Shown in pieces: positions 23,342-35,559 of a stretch of 64,000 bases of DNA (positions within the stretch are counted from its first letter, which is position 1; each line of letters opens with the position of its first letter). Both the position numbers and the translations under genes were made by a program. The stretch comes from Isoetes taiwanensis. Its lineage: Eukaryota; Streptophyta; Lycopodiopsida; Isoetales; Isoetaceae. The stretch spans positions 1,549,927-1,613,926 of the forward strand of contig JAJEKV010000001.1 of the NCBI GenBank assembly GCA_021234155.1, read 5' to 3'. The notes below the pieces were generated by a model. That model did not search any database, was not told the origin of the DNA, and saw only the letters and a program-made list of their open reading frames with translations.

Positions 23342-23607
23342 TGTCAAGGTTTTACCAAGAAAGGGAGAGAAGGGGATGCACACCAATAAGTATGAATACA
23401 AGATATATAAAGGGGCAGTAGATAATAACTGCTCCCGTTACCAACCACACTTAATTATGCCGTAACTAATAAAGGCAAGTCGGTGCCGTAGCTAATTAAG
23501 GCAAGTGGGTGGGCTGGCGTAGGTGCTGATGAAGTGCTGATTCAGCACATAGTCAGCACCTCTTTGTCAACGACAAGATGGTGATCTCGATATCATATAT
23601 CTCGACA
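23342..23607 (-). repeat. Copia 5' LTR (266 bp)
   Basis: Ends in TGTC..GACA as copia LTRs do, with GATAT directly outside. TATATAAAGG near the middle (seen on the plus strand) could mask promoter elements; the true minus-strand TATA is not assigned. Short length is normal for copia. Confidence 0.8.
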
Positions 23608-24950
23608 GATATCTATGAAGAATCTGCCACCAAAGTACTCCCACTTTAGGATGAGGTAGTTCATCACATGCCTAAATCCACATCTGCTGCCATTGAGGAG
23701 GATGAAGTTGAAGGTGCCACATAGTAGGAGGAAGGTACCACTTATTAGAAGGGCGGAAGAATATCAGCATCAAGTAGCAGCTTATACATTGAGTTTACAA
23801 GTTTGCACTTCTTAACCTCCTGATGACAAATCCACACTAAAATATCTTCTTATTGTGGCAGATTAGATTGTAGATAATCCGCAACTTCTTGCCCCCAAAG
23901 CAAGTGGCATGAGTTATACCAAGCTGCAATTGTTAAGACTTCAGCCAATTTCCAACGTCGCTAAGTCAATTGGATGCACTATAAAGCAAATGGTGCATTG
24001 TCATCTAACAAGATCCACCAACAAAGTGTAGTCAATTGAGCATAAGTCAGTGGGTTGATATGAAATAACATTTTGACTGTGTATCAAGATTCTAACAAGC
24101 CCTTTAAAAAAAGGGAGAAGCATTAGGCGCAAATCATAGAAGAGCCCGCATGGAAGAACAAGTTTATGTGTGGCTTTATCAAAATTGATACAATGAGTAA
24201 GAGCGTGTGCAATAAGCCGCAACCTAGGAGAATCATCCTTATCCAATAGAAGCCTCTAAATTAGAGATCGTGACCTTATTCTGCAAATGGAAATCTGTCA
24301 TGCCCAAATCTCAAACAAACATAGGTTTGATTACTTAGACCATGCAACCTTAACACAACACTTGCTTCATATCCACCCCAAATAAAGTTTCTAATGACAC
24401 CCACAATCTCCTAAAACTTTGATTGGGAAGCATGAATAGTAGAAGCCATATAGACATGTGTGATGCTTAAAACATGCTTAGCAACTGTCACCCTTTCAGA
24501 CATAGAGAGCTTAGCAGTTCCCACCAAAAAAGGTGCCTCTGCAACCCCTCTGTTATGACATCCCAAGCATCAGAAGTTGAAACATGAATAACCCACAGAA
24601 TACGGAGAAGCTTGGTTGCCTTCCCATAAGGCACCATCTTCCAAGGATAAGCAAGAATACATTCATCATCTAGAGTCCATAGTACAGAACATTTTCGCCA
24701 ACTTAGTAAAACTCAAGATGCAAGTAGAAGCTTTGCATTTTGGAGATTATCCTCTGCTATCAAAAATAAAAAGGTATCACCCTCACACTGATTACATATT
24801 TCGTTAGAGCCATTCTCTATATGTAGACCCCTAATAATATCATCCTCAGCAGCACTAAAAAACAATTGTGGAGCACAACAGAGGGCTCTCCTTGGAAAAG
24901 TATTGTAGATCTTGCAGAAATATGACCTTGCAAAACTAGTTAGATGTTGC
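23608..24950 (-). pseudogene. Host LINE (LINE-2), reverse transcriptase piece
   Basis: Minus-strand frames resemble the LINE-1 RT at many positions. 24713-24952 has IIRGLHIENGSNEICNQ followed by CEGDTFLFL where LINE-1 has CNQYADDTFLFL, so the catalytic YADD has mutated to CEGD. 24001-24246 has DDSPRLRLIAHALTHCINF matching DDSPGSRLLRQALGHCIPL of LINE-1. Several stops and indels show that this is an old copy. The 5' part beyond 24950 is not recognised. It is the host of the copia and LINE-1 insertions. Confidence 0.75.
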
Positions 24951-25439
24951 AAATGAATATGATGATGTGTTGGATCCCTCCCTTACCACTCCTCACACAT
25001 TTGCATATAACTGAGTCTTAGAAAAAGACTGTAAATTTTGCATGTGGATATGAAGATTTTATCTTCAAATTTTAAAAATACTATAATTTTAGTTACAGAC
25101 TTCACTTCAATTTTTTGTTAAATGTTATATTCTCTTAAATTAGAGGTTCTCACAAAAAAACATACCAAGAAAATTCTAGTTGCAAGGAAATAGTCAATTC
25201 TCTCATTCCATAAAAGAATTAGTCATTACCCGCCTGGGGGAGGGGGGTGGGCAACATACAATTTTATGTCCCTTTTTTTTAACCTCATTTTGCCCCCTTT
25301 TTGTAAAAAATAAGCGGATCTTTAAGGAATATTCCTTTTGCTGTTTCAATGATTTGCTCTCGTTTAATATGCAAGCTTGTTAACAGCCCAATATGAGATA
25401 AATGGAATTAGCGGGGGCTGATTAATATATATGCGACTA
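24951..25439. other. Intergenic, no gene recognised
   Basis: AT-rich bases between two LINE remnants, with no coding or repeat signal that I can name. Confidence 0.4.
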
Positions 25440-27960
25440 ACAAACCTGCAGAAAGAGCAATGCTGTGGAGAGACAATTAGAGATGGCTGCTTCATCAACC
25501 GGTGGCCAATTGGATTTTAGGAGGTGACCTCAACATGACCGACATCTGGGATCAAAAGATTGGGTTACACATGAACTTTCGAGGAAAGAGCAGGTGGCAT
25601 GGAATACCCTTCTCAATAATTGTAGATTTATCTTTCTTTTACCATCTAATACACCATACTCATGGTTAAACAAGCAGAGTGGTCCAGGGCGATTCTGCTA
25701 TCTCCTGGATAGATTCTATCTGGCAAATAAATCGGCTTTCTTTATGGATATGTGCTTTGTAGAAGGGGATCTGGCCTTCTCTGAATCAAATCTTGTGACA
25801 CAAAAGCTACAGATTGAGAACGTTCCGTATAATATCTGGCCAATAAATCGGATCCCTTTAAGGATATGTGCTTTATAAAAGGGGATCTGGCCTACTCTCA
25901 ATCAAATCATGTGATGCAAAAGCTATAGTTTGAGAATGTTCCATCTGTAGAGGTAGAGAGAAAGTCCTCTCTAGATTCAATACAGGTCTCCTTGAAAAGG
26001 ATGCATTTTATAATCCCTTCACGAATTTTATTTTGGCATAACCAAGGGAGGATGAGCTCTCTAGTATGAAAGAAAGGTTAAATATTTTGTTCTGATGAAA
26101 GAGTGGATAAAAAGATGGGGTAGAGAACGGGTTGATGAGTTCCGTAGATCTATGGTTGACCTCTACGATCAAATTCAGAAGGTTAAGCAGGATTGGGTAA
26201 CATATCCATTTAACACTATCTATTAGACACTAGAGGAAGCACTGACTGTTAGAGTTATAGCAAGGGAGGAGGAGGAAGCTCGCTGGGCAACGGTAAGATC
26301 TAAAACTAAATGGTGAAGTGGACCATCAAAGCTCTAGGTGTTTCTTCACATTGGCTGGAGCTAGGTTGGCTGAAAATAGTATTACCTCAGTTATAGATGA
26401 CTAGGATCAAGTTCTTAAAGAAGAGGTTGAAATTAAATCATTTTCCAGGAATAGTTACGAGGAAATCTTTAAGGAAGAGCCTCATTCAAATGGCTATTGT
26501 ACCCAATGTTCGTTGTGGTTGCCCTCCCTTAGTAGAGTTTCAACAATCAGTAATGATAATGATAGATCAGTGCTTCAAGAGCCAGGAAATGTAGAAGCCT
26601 GTAAGCTTTTTGTTCTCTTGCCTCTTGGGGGTTTCCACAAGAGTTTTCTGAGGGATTTTAGAATATCTTGGTTCCTTTCTTTATTGAAGCAGTTAAAGGG
26701 GTAAAATACCTTCATCTAGCCTTGGCATCCAAATTTATCTCATTGGTTTCAAATGTGAGCAGACTTGAATGGAGACCGATATCTCTCATAAAGGTTTTGT
26801 ATAAAGTAATCATGAACGTCATAGTTGTTCGTATTACGCCAATTTTGGTTCGGGTGATTGGATGTGAACATTCGACATTTCTACCAGAAGATACATTCTC
26901 CTAGAGGGGGGCTCCACAGTAGTAAATCCTCTCATAAAAAATGTGTTATGCTAAAACTTGATTTTCACAGAGCTTATGACTCACTCAGAAGTTATGCCTC
27001 ACATGGGATTTGGATTTGCCTTTATCAAATTAGTTATGGGTTTGAATAAAGTGGCTTCTGCTTCTGATTTGGTAAAATACTCAGCCATTTGGGGTCCTTT
27101 GAGCTTAGGAAGGGTATTAGACAAGGATGCCTCCTAGCTCTTTATCTACTCCTAATTATGGGAAATCTCCTAACTTGTATAATGAAGGAATTGATGGTGG
27201 CGAGGGGAGTGTTCAATGGGCTAATTCCACTGCTTTCAAGTGATAAGGTGACCATTATGCAGTATGCAGATGTGATAATGGAAGTTTCTTAACATGTCAT
27301 GATACTTTGGATTCTTCTTTCTCAATATTAGGGATTGAATTAAACCATGCTAAGTGCGTTGTTACCTGGCCATTCAGTTGTAAGTTAATACAAGAATTAA
27401 TGTTTGGAACTACCAAATAGTATGGAATGCCACTGAATTTACAGAGAATTTGCAAGGACTTTGGACACCAATTGTGAAAAAGGTACGAAAAAAGGTTAAT
27501 CTATGATCTGTAGGTCCCTTTCTATCATGGGGAACGTGATAGTTGCAAATGCCATTCTCAATGGTATTCTGGTTATCATATGGTATTTGAGGCAAAACAA
27601 ATTGCATGGACAAAAATGTGCCATGACAGAAGGTGTCGTGGATTAGGATGTAAAGACCCATTGATCCAAGGAAGAGTTTTAGCAGCTCAGTTTGTTTAGA
27701 GGGCCATCCAAAAGAAAAGATTCCCAGCCTTGTTTTTTTTGCATTACTTGCTTAAGCAGGGCAAGATAAGGGAAAGATTATCAACCCCTATGGAACGAGA
27801 TCGGATGTTATTTTTACAGGTCTAACTGTGGTTTAGACACATCGCCTATAATGTGAAAAATATTAGAAGCTTGGCATGAAGTACATGACACTTTTGTGTT
27901 AGCAGAAGCTCAGTGGGAGGGAGGTAGTCTGAGTTATTATGAAATACACAAATATGGGAT
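25440..27960 (+). mobile_element. Decayed L1-type LINE (LINE-3)
   Basis: A plus-strand LINE with the end of the endonuclease and the RT. At about 25507-25540 the frame reads WILGGDLNMTD, the GD-x-N endonuclease motif, followed by LNNCRFIFLLPSNTPYSW (25594-25878). RT fragments follow: RPISLIKVLYKVI (near 26775), LKLDFHRAYDSL (near 26952), RKGIRQGCLLALYLL (near 27107) and MQYADVIMEVS (near 27257). The catalytic YADD reads YADV, and the frame is broken about every 200 bases. Beyond 27300 only scattered LINE-like words can be followed to about 27960. Both ends are uncertain. Confidence 0.7.
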
Positions 27961-29321
27961 AGAGACGTACTCCCATTGGCATTGGTTCATCCTCATGTCT
28001 TAAATGGCGTGGAGCAGGGTTAGTACGATGGGTCATTCATGGGAAAATGATTGTTGGTTTTTCGATTGAATCTATACTTCCTTTTTAATAGCAACTCGTT
28101 CAATTGTTTTAGAAGTATGGTCTATGGATTCAAAATAGTCATTCAATTGTTTTAAGGGTATATTCTATAGTTTCAAGAATACCCATTTATACATCCATAT
28201 AAAATCCCCTTGGACCCCCTGTTATTTTGCTATATATTGAAAGGATGTGCTGATGAACATTACACAAGCATTAGCACATGTCCTATAATGCAATAAGTAA
28301 TAAGGGAACTTGGCTACTATCGATTTCTTAACTTCTATAGCCAAAATGCACAAGTTAGAAAAATTTAGAAAATTATTCTCGAAGTTCTAGTACAAGCAGT
28401 GATAATTCAGTAAACATATAAAAGATATATTTTTTATTTTGTTAATGTTATTGTTAAACATAATAATTTCAATTTTGAAATTTCTGACAACTTTGTTACC
28501 GTTAATGTCTGAAAAGGTTGATACATGGTTCAAAAGGGAACAAGATTTGATGCAATAAGTTATAGATCTTAAGGAAAGGTAATAACTATTGTGGGAGAAG
28601 TTGAGGCAAAAGAATTGCTACAAGAACCTAGTGAGAGCCGGTTGTTGCAGCAAGTGTAGATAGAGGCAATGGGGGTGGATTATATAACAGGTACTATCAT
28701 CTTTATGTTCCTAATTGCCCAACATCACTTCCATTAAGAACCACAAGAGAGTAGACCTTATTTCCAATCATCAAATATCTAAAACTGAAAAATTATAAAA
28801 ACCAATGTTGCACCTTGGGAAGCATGAAGTTTTGTTGTATCATTTTGCACATAGCATTATGCGTGTTGCATGGCATTAAACGAAGTTAGTAGACACTCAA
28901 AGCAGATACAAACATTGATGCCCGAAAAATTCCATGCTAGGGACCACCGTTGGCCCTTTTAACATATTTAGTACCTGCATTATAATTGTGCATGCCCTCC
29001 CTTGATTGCATTATGAAAATTGTCGCCGCCTAAATTCAGTTATTAATTGAAGACCATCTTGCACACAGGAGTGTTAGGAAGGAGAAATGGCCACCGCCAC
29101 TATTCACTCTTCACTGTTCATTCTCTGAAAGACAGCTTTAACTACCAGGCTCTGCAGAGTACTTCCTCAGCTGGATGATATTTCTTCAAAAGAATTGACA
29201 ATTAGGCGGTTATAAAGGTGGCATGTCCATATTATATTGAAAGTACTTCTATTGTCTCTTAGAGATATTGTTTGTCTCTCTCTAATACTTTATGCATCAA
29301 GTGGAGAATCTAGAACTTTAC
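27961..29321. other. Intergenic, AT-rich
   Basis: No coding region supported. The right end may include sequence beyond the poly(A) site of the minus-strand PpiC-rhodanese gene. Confidence 0.35.
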
Positions 29322-29327
29322 TTTATT
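29322..29327 (-). terminator. Candidate polyadenylation signal, PpiC-rhodanese gene
   Basis: AATAAA on the minus strand, about 230 bases past the stop codon at 29557-29559. Suitable distance, not proven. Confidence 0.35.
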
Positions 29328-29556
29328 GGCAAGAATCAGTTCTCCATCACTTCGTACATAATCCACAAGCTACCTAACCAGAAGACCCATAAAACAAAAT
29401 TCAAAAAGGTACACTCCGAAGTGGCGACTCAAATGATGACATACAATCTACACCTTATCAGACAACGATAGTCCTTTCTTCATCAAAGAAGCGAGTGCAA
29501 ACAATTCAAATACTCAAACATAACCACAAATTTCTAGCAACAAAATGCATACCCGT

Positions 29557-32500
29557 TCAGTAAGTTGGAACAGACTGGTCAACTTGTATAGCATATGCAT
29601 GAATTCCTCCAACAATGTTATAAACACGCTTGAAACCCTATCAATAGACATGATCAAGTTAATAATTCATTAAATTACTGACTGCAACATCTGGGGCATT
29701 ACAAAATACAAGCGTTGAATGTAAGTAAACAACGTTTTTCACGAGGCTGAAAGAAAGGCAGCAAAGTGAGTAGTGTGCTTCGTTATCTATGAAATTATTA
29801 GATTAACAAACGAGTGTAAAGGTAAGCCATAGATTATATAAATGCCACCTGAGATTTCAGCCATTGAGCTGCTTGTAAAGATCTAACTCCATGATGACAC
29901 TGCATATAATACAGACGCATAAGACAACACATCCATATACAACGATATAGAAGTATTGATGACCACAACACAAACAATTGCCTTTGTGTTTATTATGCAG
30001 ATGCGTAACATGAGAAAATCACATTATCTGACAGTAGAAGATAAAGGGACAGAGAAAGGTGGTGTTAAGACTAGATAGCTTTAGCTACATGCAAATGGCA
30101 CCTGCAACTTCCAAGGTGTTATACATATCTTTAAACAAATGAAAACCAAACTAAAGGTTATTGGATCAATTGTTGGAGGAAGTACCCTCATAAATTAAAG
30201 CCAAAGTAAGCTAAATCTCAAGCTTCCTGCTTGGAGAAAAATGAGGCAGAGTACTGGTGATCTCTATCATCTACTTGAGATATCTAATGTGAACTCTTAG
30301 GTTAGCAAAATGGATTCATGATACTTACTAATACGTATGTTTCCTTTGCTGGATCAAGTGTCTCTGTTATATTTGGTGCCCACTGACCAAACTGACTCAA
30401 AGGATATGGTTGGAAACCCTGAATGGCCGCCCTAGATCTGAAATGAAAAGCATCAAATACTGTACACATGACATGACCACATGACAAGATGTTTATATAA
30501 AATGGTTATGTGGAAGGCGCATGGGTGCTGAAAAAAAGCACAAGTTCTTGGCAAAGGCAGAGGGAACAGCTGCAGTCCTAATATTGTACAACCACTATCT
30601 GCTGCAATGACATCTAGCACAAACATTCAAATTACATAGCTACAGTATAAGAACACAGTATGCATAACACATAGGCAAGTAAGGAACATATTAAAGCAAA
30701 TTCACTTACATTTCGTCAGGCTCACGAACATCCATAAGCTGTGATTGGGAAAGAAAATTTGCATCTTGTAACCGCCGAAATAGCTCTTCTGGTTGAATAT
30801 CACCAAGAACACTTTCTCTAGAATCCGCGCATTTAGTGCAAATTAATTACGTAATTTTCATCCGCAACAACTGAACTAAAGTAGTCAACTAGGAAGAGGA
30901 TAAAATGAATAACTTTGTTTGCAGATATAACTGCAAGTAGCACTAGAAAGAGAAAAGGACACAAAGTTTCGCTCAAAAAATGCACTTATGATGGCAATGG
31001 TTCATTTGCAGAACCAACATTCTTGTTCCACATAATTTCCGATCCAAGTTCACTGAATCTTAATTTTAACTAAGCATTATTGTGTTGGATGATGAAAGCT
31101 TTTGTGATTACACTCAATGAACATACAAAAGAAGCCATCAAATTCAGTGCAAGCTATATGATGAATATCACTGCAAGATGTACATATCATACTCCATTTC
31201 CTGATATTTTGAAGCTCTGAAATTGCTTAGCCATCTTTTTGCTAAAATCCACTCAAGAAGGAAAACATTTGATCTATTGGACACATTCCCATCTCTCAAG
31301 AAGGAAAAATGTTTGTTGTACCTTTCTGATAAGACCTGCAACAGATGCCATCCAAACTTCGTTTTAATGCGCACTACTTTGTTCAAAGGTGCAGTAAATG
31401 CTGCTTCTTCAAATTCTGGAACCTACAGATGGTGAAACTGGAATCAACAGGATAAATTCAGGTGTATTGCCAGAAAGTTCTTGATATGTAATTCATGTAA
31501 CACAGTAGCATCTGTTCCATTTAATCTCATCTATTAAATATAACTCCCTCCTTTACATTGGCACCAGTGCTCAATAGGTTAAAGGCCTCAATTATAAAAG
31601 TCATAACTTTAAGAACTTCTTAAAAGCCAGAAATTGCTTTTGGAGACCAGTGTCTGCATATAAATATATAGAATACTAGTCCAGCGATTATCTCCAAATA
31701 GACAATCATTGAGCATTGCATTTTAGAAATAAATAAGGTTTAAATCCTCAATCTTTGCATGAATGACTTGCTGGATTCTGATCATTCCTGTGTTCCATAC
31801 CTTACAAAAATAAAAAGGTTCTCTGATTTGAAATAATGGAAAAAGGTTCTTTGATAAACAATGGAATCAACCCCATGCTTTTGGTCCTTATCTCTTCCTT
31901 CTCAATTGCCAAAGATACAGAGCAATGGATCCAAGGTAGTACTTATCTTATTTTGAAACTCAAGGACTTGCCTCCTGCTACTTAATTTATCCCTTCTGGT
32001 GTCAAAATGTGTGAATGATTTCTTGGAAATAAAAAAGAGAAGAAACGAGCCTTGTTCATTATTTGGAGACAGTACATGTGGAATATGTCATTATATTACG
32101 CATCCTCATTGTCTCTATGCTCATGGTTTTGAGAGGGAAAAAGGGAAAGCAATAGGAGTTAAGTAGCACTAAGATTAACTTACCGTTTTCCCTTTAGCAA
32201 TCCAACCAAGCATCCCTCCATCACTTTTTGATGAGCAGATTGAGTATTCTGTTGCCAAGTCACTTAAATCTGCATTTTCTGTACACCATATGCCAGAAAA
32301 TTGAAAGATGTGGATCCAAAAGTACAAAAGGTAGTTGCATAAATTCGTAAGCATACTTCTCCAAACATAATGTAAGATGCAAGAAAATCAAATAAAAATA
32401 AGAAATTATGAATTGTTATCATATTATCTCAATCAACTAATGGGTGTTCACTAATTGAAAGAAGGACAAGAGTATTGGAACTTAAACTTTAAATAGATCA

Positions 32501-32956
32501 CGTGCTCAGACAATATTTAATCCAACTGTGCAGTTTCTTCATTTGCAAAGGAAATACAAAAGAACCATCATACATCAAGTACCTTCATTGATCTTTCTTT
32601 CTAAATCAAGAGCTAAATCCAATTGATCTTCTTTGAGAAGCAAATGTTGAACCATAACTTCACGATTTGAAGACTGGGAAACCTCTGTGCTGGCACTAGC
32701 ATGAATCCTGATTGAACCTGAGGCAACCATTAAATTTAAATAATCAATCAGAAATAGAAAAACCTACATACTGAAAACTACCTTCGCAGAACTCGCGCCT
32801 CCCATGAGACGAGGACTTGACAGAATTAAAGGGATTGTAATGGATGTGCGATTTACATAAAGGCAAGGCCAATCTAAAAGCTGGTGCAAGTAGGGTAGCT
32901 GTGATAAGGGGCCTACGGTGAAGACCCACCATAGCGCGGCCAGCCATTATGCTCAT
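29557..32956 (-). CDS. STR12: Chloroplast PpiC-rhodanese fusion protein (STR12 type), intact
   Basis: Eight exons, read right to left: 32956-32782, 32717-32583, 32278-32184, 31422-31322, 30817-30710, 30437-30329, 29899-29849, 29637-29557. All introns have GT-AG ends, the phases agree, and the sum is 855 nt (284 aa plus stop). Residues 1-60 are rich in Arg, Ser and Ala with few acids, like a chloroplast transit peptide. Residues ~79-168 form a parvulin-type peptidyl-prolyl isomerase domain (VMVQHLL ... DLATEYSICSSKSDGGMLGW ... VPEFEEAAF ... FGWHLLQVLSER). Residues ~178-284 are a rhodanese (QLMDVREPDE; active loop CHHGVRS with Cys242; C-terminus GGIHAYAIQVD). Arabidopsis At5g19370, chloroplastic, has the same domain order and about the same length. 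Rhodaneses transfer sulfane sulfur; the in vivo substrate of this fusion is unclear to me. No defect seen. First in-frame ATG was chosen; a second lies three codons on. Confidence 0.93.
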
Positions 32957-34752
32957 AGCTGCATTGCCAAGAGATCAGACATGAACCATATACTAGATAA
33001 GACACAATAAAAATGCATGGCAAGAAAAATGCATTTCCATCGAATAATAATCACATTTGGAAAATTTTCTGTTTGGAGACCCTTTCAATTTCCCACGGAA
33101 AACTTTCTTAAAACCCCATGCAAATTCTTCTTATTTTTCCAAGGAAACCTTTCTGAATTTCTTGCTTTAAAAAATAAGAAGGCTTCCACAGAAAAAAGGA
33201 AGGGTTTTTGCAATATTATTTTATATTTGGACTATCCTTATGTGTTAGCCTTTATAAATCCCGCTTATCAAGATGGACATCGTCCATTAAGGTGGCGCGT
33301 CCATCAAGTAGTTGCACGTCACCCTAGAATTCAAAATTCAAAATTTTGAATTTATATGGAAATCCTTCCTATTTTTTAATGGCATTAGAAAATGGGAAGA
33401 GTTTCCACACATGGTGGAAAATAGGAAGTGTTTTTACTTATTCTTGAGCCATACCCTACATCTTTGAATCGTTTTTCCTCTCTTGCGCTTCCACCCCATG
33501 CTTGCATTCACCCAATGGATCTGGAGTTTGACATGTTTCAGGGATGTGAGGAGGATGCTTCCATAGATTCATCTCTGATTCGGATGAAACTGTAAGTGAT
33601 TTTGCTTTTGAAAATATTGACAATGCTGCAAGTTTTGAGGATCTACATTGATGAAGATGGTGTAAAACCAAATGTGGATTATCATGACTTCGTGGAAGAG
33701 GAAGATGCACGTCGCTAGCTAGGGTTCTTTATTCATGGATTCTCGCACTTTCATCTATCCAGGTAATTTAATGGTGTTTTTTCATTCAAGTGGATAAGCT
33801 TCAAGAACATGGAAAATGAGGCTAGAAGCTGCTACCAAACATCAAACTCCTCTACCTCTAGCCAGGACTTTTTTTAGCTAGGGCTAGAACTATTTTCTGA
33901 ATGTCATCCATCTGCAGGTTTGGCAGATCCGAACCCTTTTTAGTATCAGGGTTGGTGGATTGGGGGGAATTATTGCAACTCTATCCCACCGTGATTTACA
34001 GCCGAAACTTTTGTATCTTCCCTTGTCTTTAAAAACTCGGTCTCCCTCGCTCACGCTTTTTTTTAGCGCCATTCGCATCTTCTCCATGCTCTGCACCCAG
34101 TTATTCTTCACAAGCTCTGTGATCATTTGATATTTTCTTAACCTTTTTTTTTTTGTTTGCCATCAGATGGCAATTAGTTCAATCACAATTGAAAACGATT
34201 GGGGATGCTTCAACATTTTCATTGGTAGCTTCATTACTCCCAAGCCTTATGTATAGGGTGATTTCCGGGTCAAACAAAGTAGGAGGAATGATGTTTCTGT
34301 GCATTGGAGGGCCATAGTGGTCAGCTTTGAGTGTAAAAAGGAATCTGTGTTCTAGTTAAAAATGTATACACACCATCTAATATGGCAAAAGAGAAGATCA
34401 AATCTCACCAAATGTTTTCTAAGTTGCAAGCTAATTGTGGATAAATTTATTGTCTTTCCTTTCTTTACTGTAATTTTTAGTAATTTGATTGATATTTATT
34501 TGTTCTTAGGGCTTTGTATTTTCGATGTGCAGGACCTGGAGCCATTGAGCTCTACAACGAGCGTGTTTCATTCTTTACACTATGATATTGGTTCTTTACT
34601 CTTTGAAGGTCAGACACCTTGGCATTATGAATACTATTCTCGAAAGAGGAAGATAGTGAACTATCTCAGCGAACTCTATAATACAACACTTTTTTTGGCA
34701 AAAACGACGCTAACTCAAGAAATATTGACTGTGGTGAGAAAAAAGGGTGGAG
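32957..34752. other. Upstream of the PpiC-rhodanese gene; no gene recognised
   Basis: The minus-strand promoter and 5' UTR should lie just right of 32956. Beyond that I cannot name a gene. Around 34168-34350 the plus strand has an open stretch (ITIENDWGCFNIFIGSF and DVSVHWRAIVVSFECKKESVF, split by a stop) that looks coding-like but matches no family I know. Confidence 0.35.
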
Positions 34753-34858
34753 TATGTGGGTATGCTAAGGTGAATGTAGATATAAACATGTTCATTGCAT
34801 TATTTTATGTGGGTATGCTAAGGTGAATGTAGATATAAACATGTTCATTGCATTATTT
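34753..34858. repeat. Exact 53-bp tandem duplication
   Basis: 34753-34805 and 34806-34858 are the same 53 bases, beginning TATGTGGGTATGC. No change between copies is visible, so the duplication is recent. Confidence 0.85.
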
Positions 34859-34900
34859 AAGGATGTTGAGGTTGTGAAGAAGACATCCAAGCTGTGATGT

Positions 34901-35025
34901 GGAACGGGAAGGGGGAGGGCATTCTTGCCAGCCCCCTGACCTTTGGAATCCGGGAGCACCGTTGAGGCGCGACCATATTCTGCAGGTCAGGGGGCTGGCA
35001 AGAATGCCTGGCCCCTTCCTGTTCC
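34901..35025. repeat. Long hairpin with 42-bp arms
   Basis: Arms 34901-34942 and 34984-35025 pair at 38 of 42 positions. The inner 24 bp pair perfectly (core CTTGCCAGCCCCCTGACCT). The loop is 41 bases. Beyond the arms GATGT and GACATC extend the pairing with a 3-base bulge. It is much more GC-rich than the neighbouring sequence. It may be a small foldback element or the precursor of a small RNA; there is no direct evidence for either. Confidence 0.75.
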
Positions 35026-35530
35026 ATGACATCAAGGCAAAATTTAACTGGATTCTACAGGTTTTCCATAGTTTTGCCATTCTTGATTATTGCAAAAACT
35101 GCCGGAAGGCAGACTCAAATGCCTTGACATATACAGTAAGTGCTTTTGAGATATTTTTGAACAAGATTTTGTGTAAAGGTTGGTCCAATAGATTGCATGT
35201 GTCTGCAAGAATGTCGAATGCAGAATAAATAAGAGCACACAAATTAGGTACTCCATTCAAAAATAAACTCTCTACATCACTTTCAAGTACAGAAGATGGG
35301 GCAGGTTAAGGAAGAAACTAAGTTGACTTGGGTAACGGTGGAATAAGATGATGTTGATGGGACACATTTTGAGGTCATAGATATCATCATCATGAAGGAT
35401 GGTCAGCATACAAGACCTGTGAGAGTTGATGATGGTCATGGGAAGCCCAGTGCTAGTGGAACAGCTTAGAAGAGGCCTTCCTATCGTAAGTTCTCAAGGG
35501 CAAACTTAGATGGGTTTGATCCAACAAAGG
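35026..35530. other. Between hairpin and chromovirus; no gene recognised
   Basis: No domain found. The 5' LTR and leader expected for the chromovirus on the right are not recognisable here; comparison with the LTRs at 459, 42496 and 48811 shows no match. Confidence 0.4.
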
Positions 35531-35559
35531 TGGATATATGAGGGGCCGCCAATATCTTG

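Larger units (their letters stand above)
19904..23607 (-). mobile_element. Ty1/copia retrotransposon, internally deleted
   Basis: A minus-strand copia element of 3.7 kb flanked by GATAT on both sides (19899-19903 and 23608-23612). The 5' LTR is 23342-23607 (TGTCGAG...CCTTGACA on the minus strand). The 3' LTR at 19904-20127 lacks about 95 bases of its start. Order on the minus strand is LTR, primer site, gag, integrase, reverse transcriptase, which is the copia order. Reverse transcriptase stops abruptly after ASRAWY and runs straight into LTR sequence, so the C-terminal RT, RNase H, polypurine tract and part of the 3' LTR are gone. The body has several frame breaks. It cannot move on its own. 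Confidence 0.85.

Noticed and set aside
35000..35030. TGCCTGGCCCCTTCCTGTTCC in the hairpin looks like miR160 (TGCCTGGCTCCCTG..)
   Set aside because: Only the first eight bases agree, later bases differ, and it is on the 3' arm whereas miR160 comes from the 5' arm.
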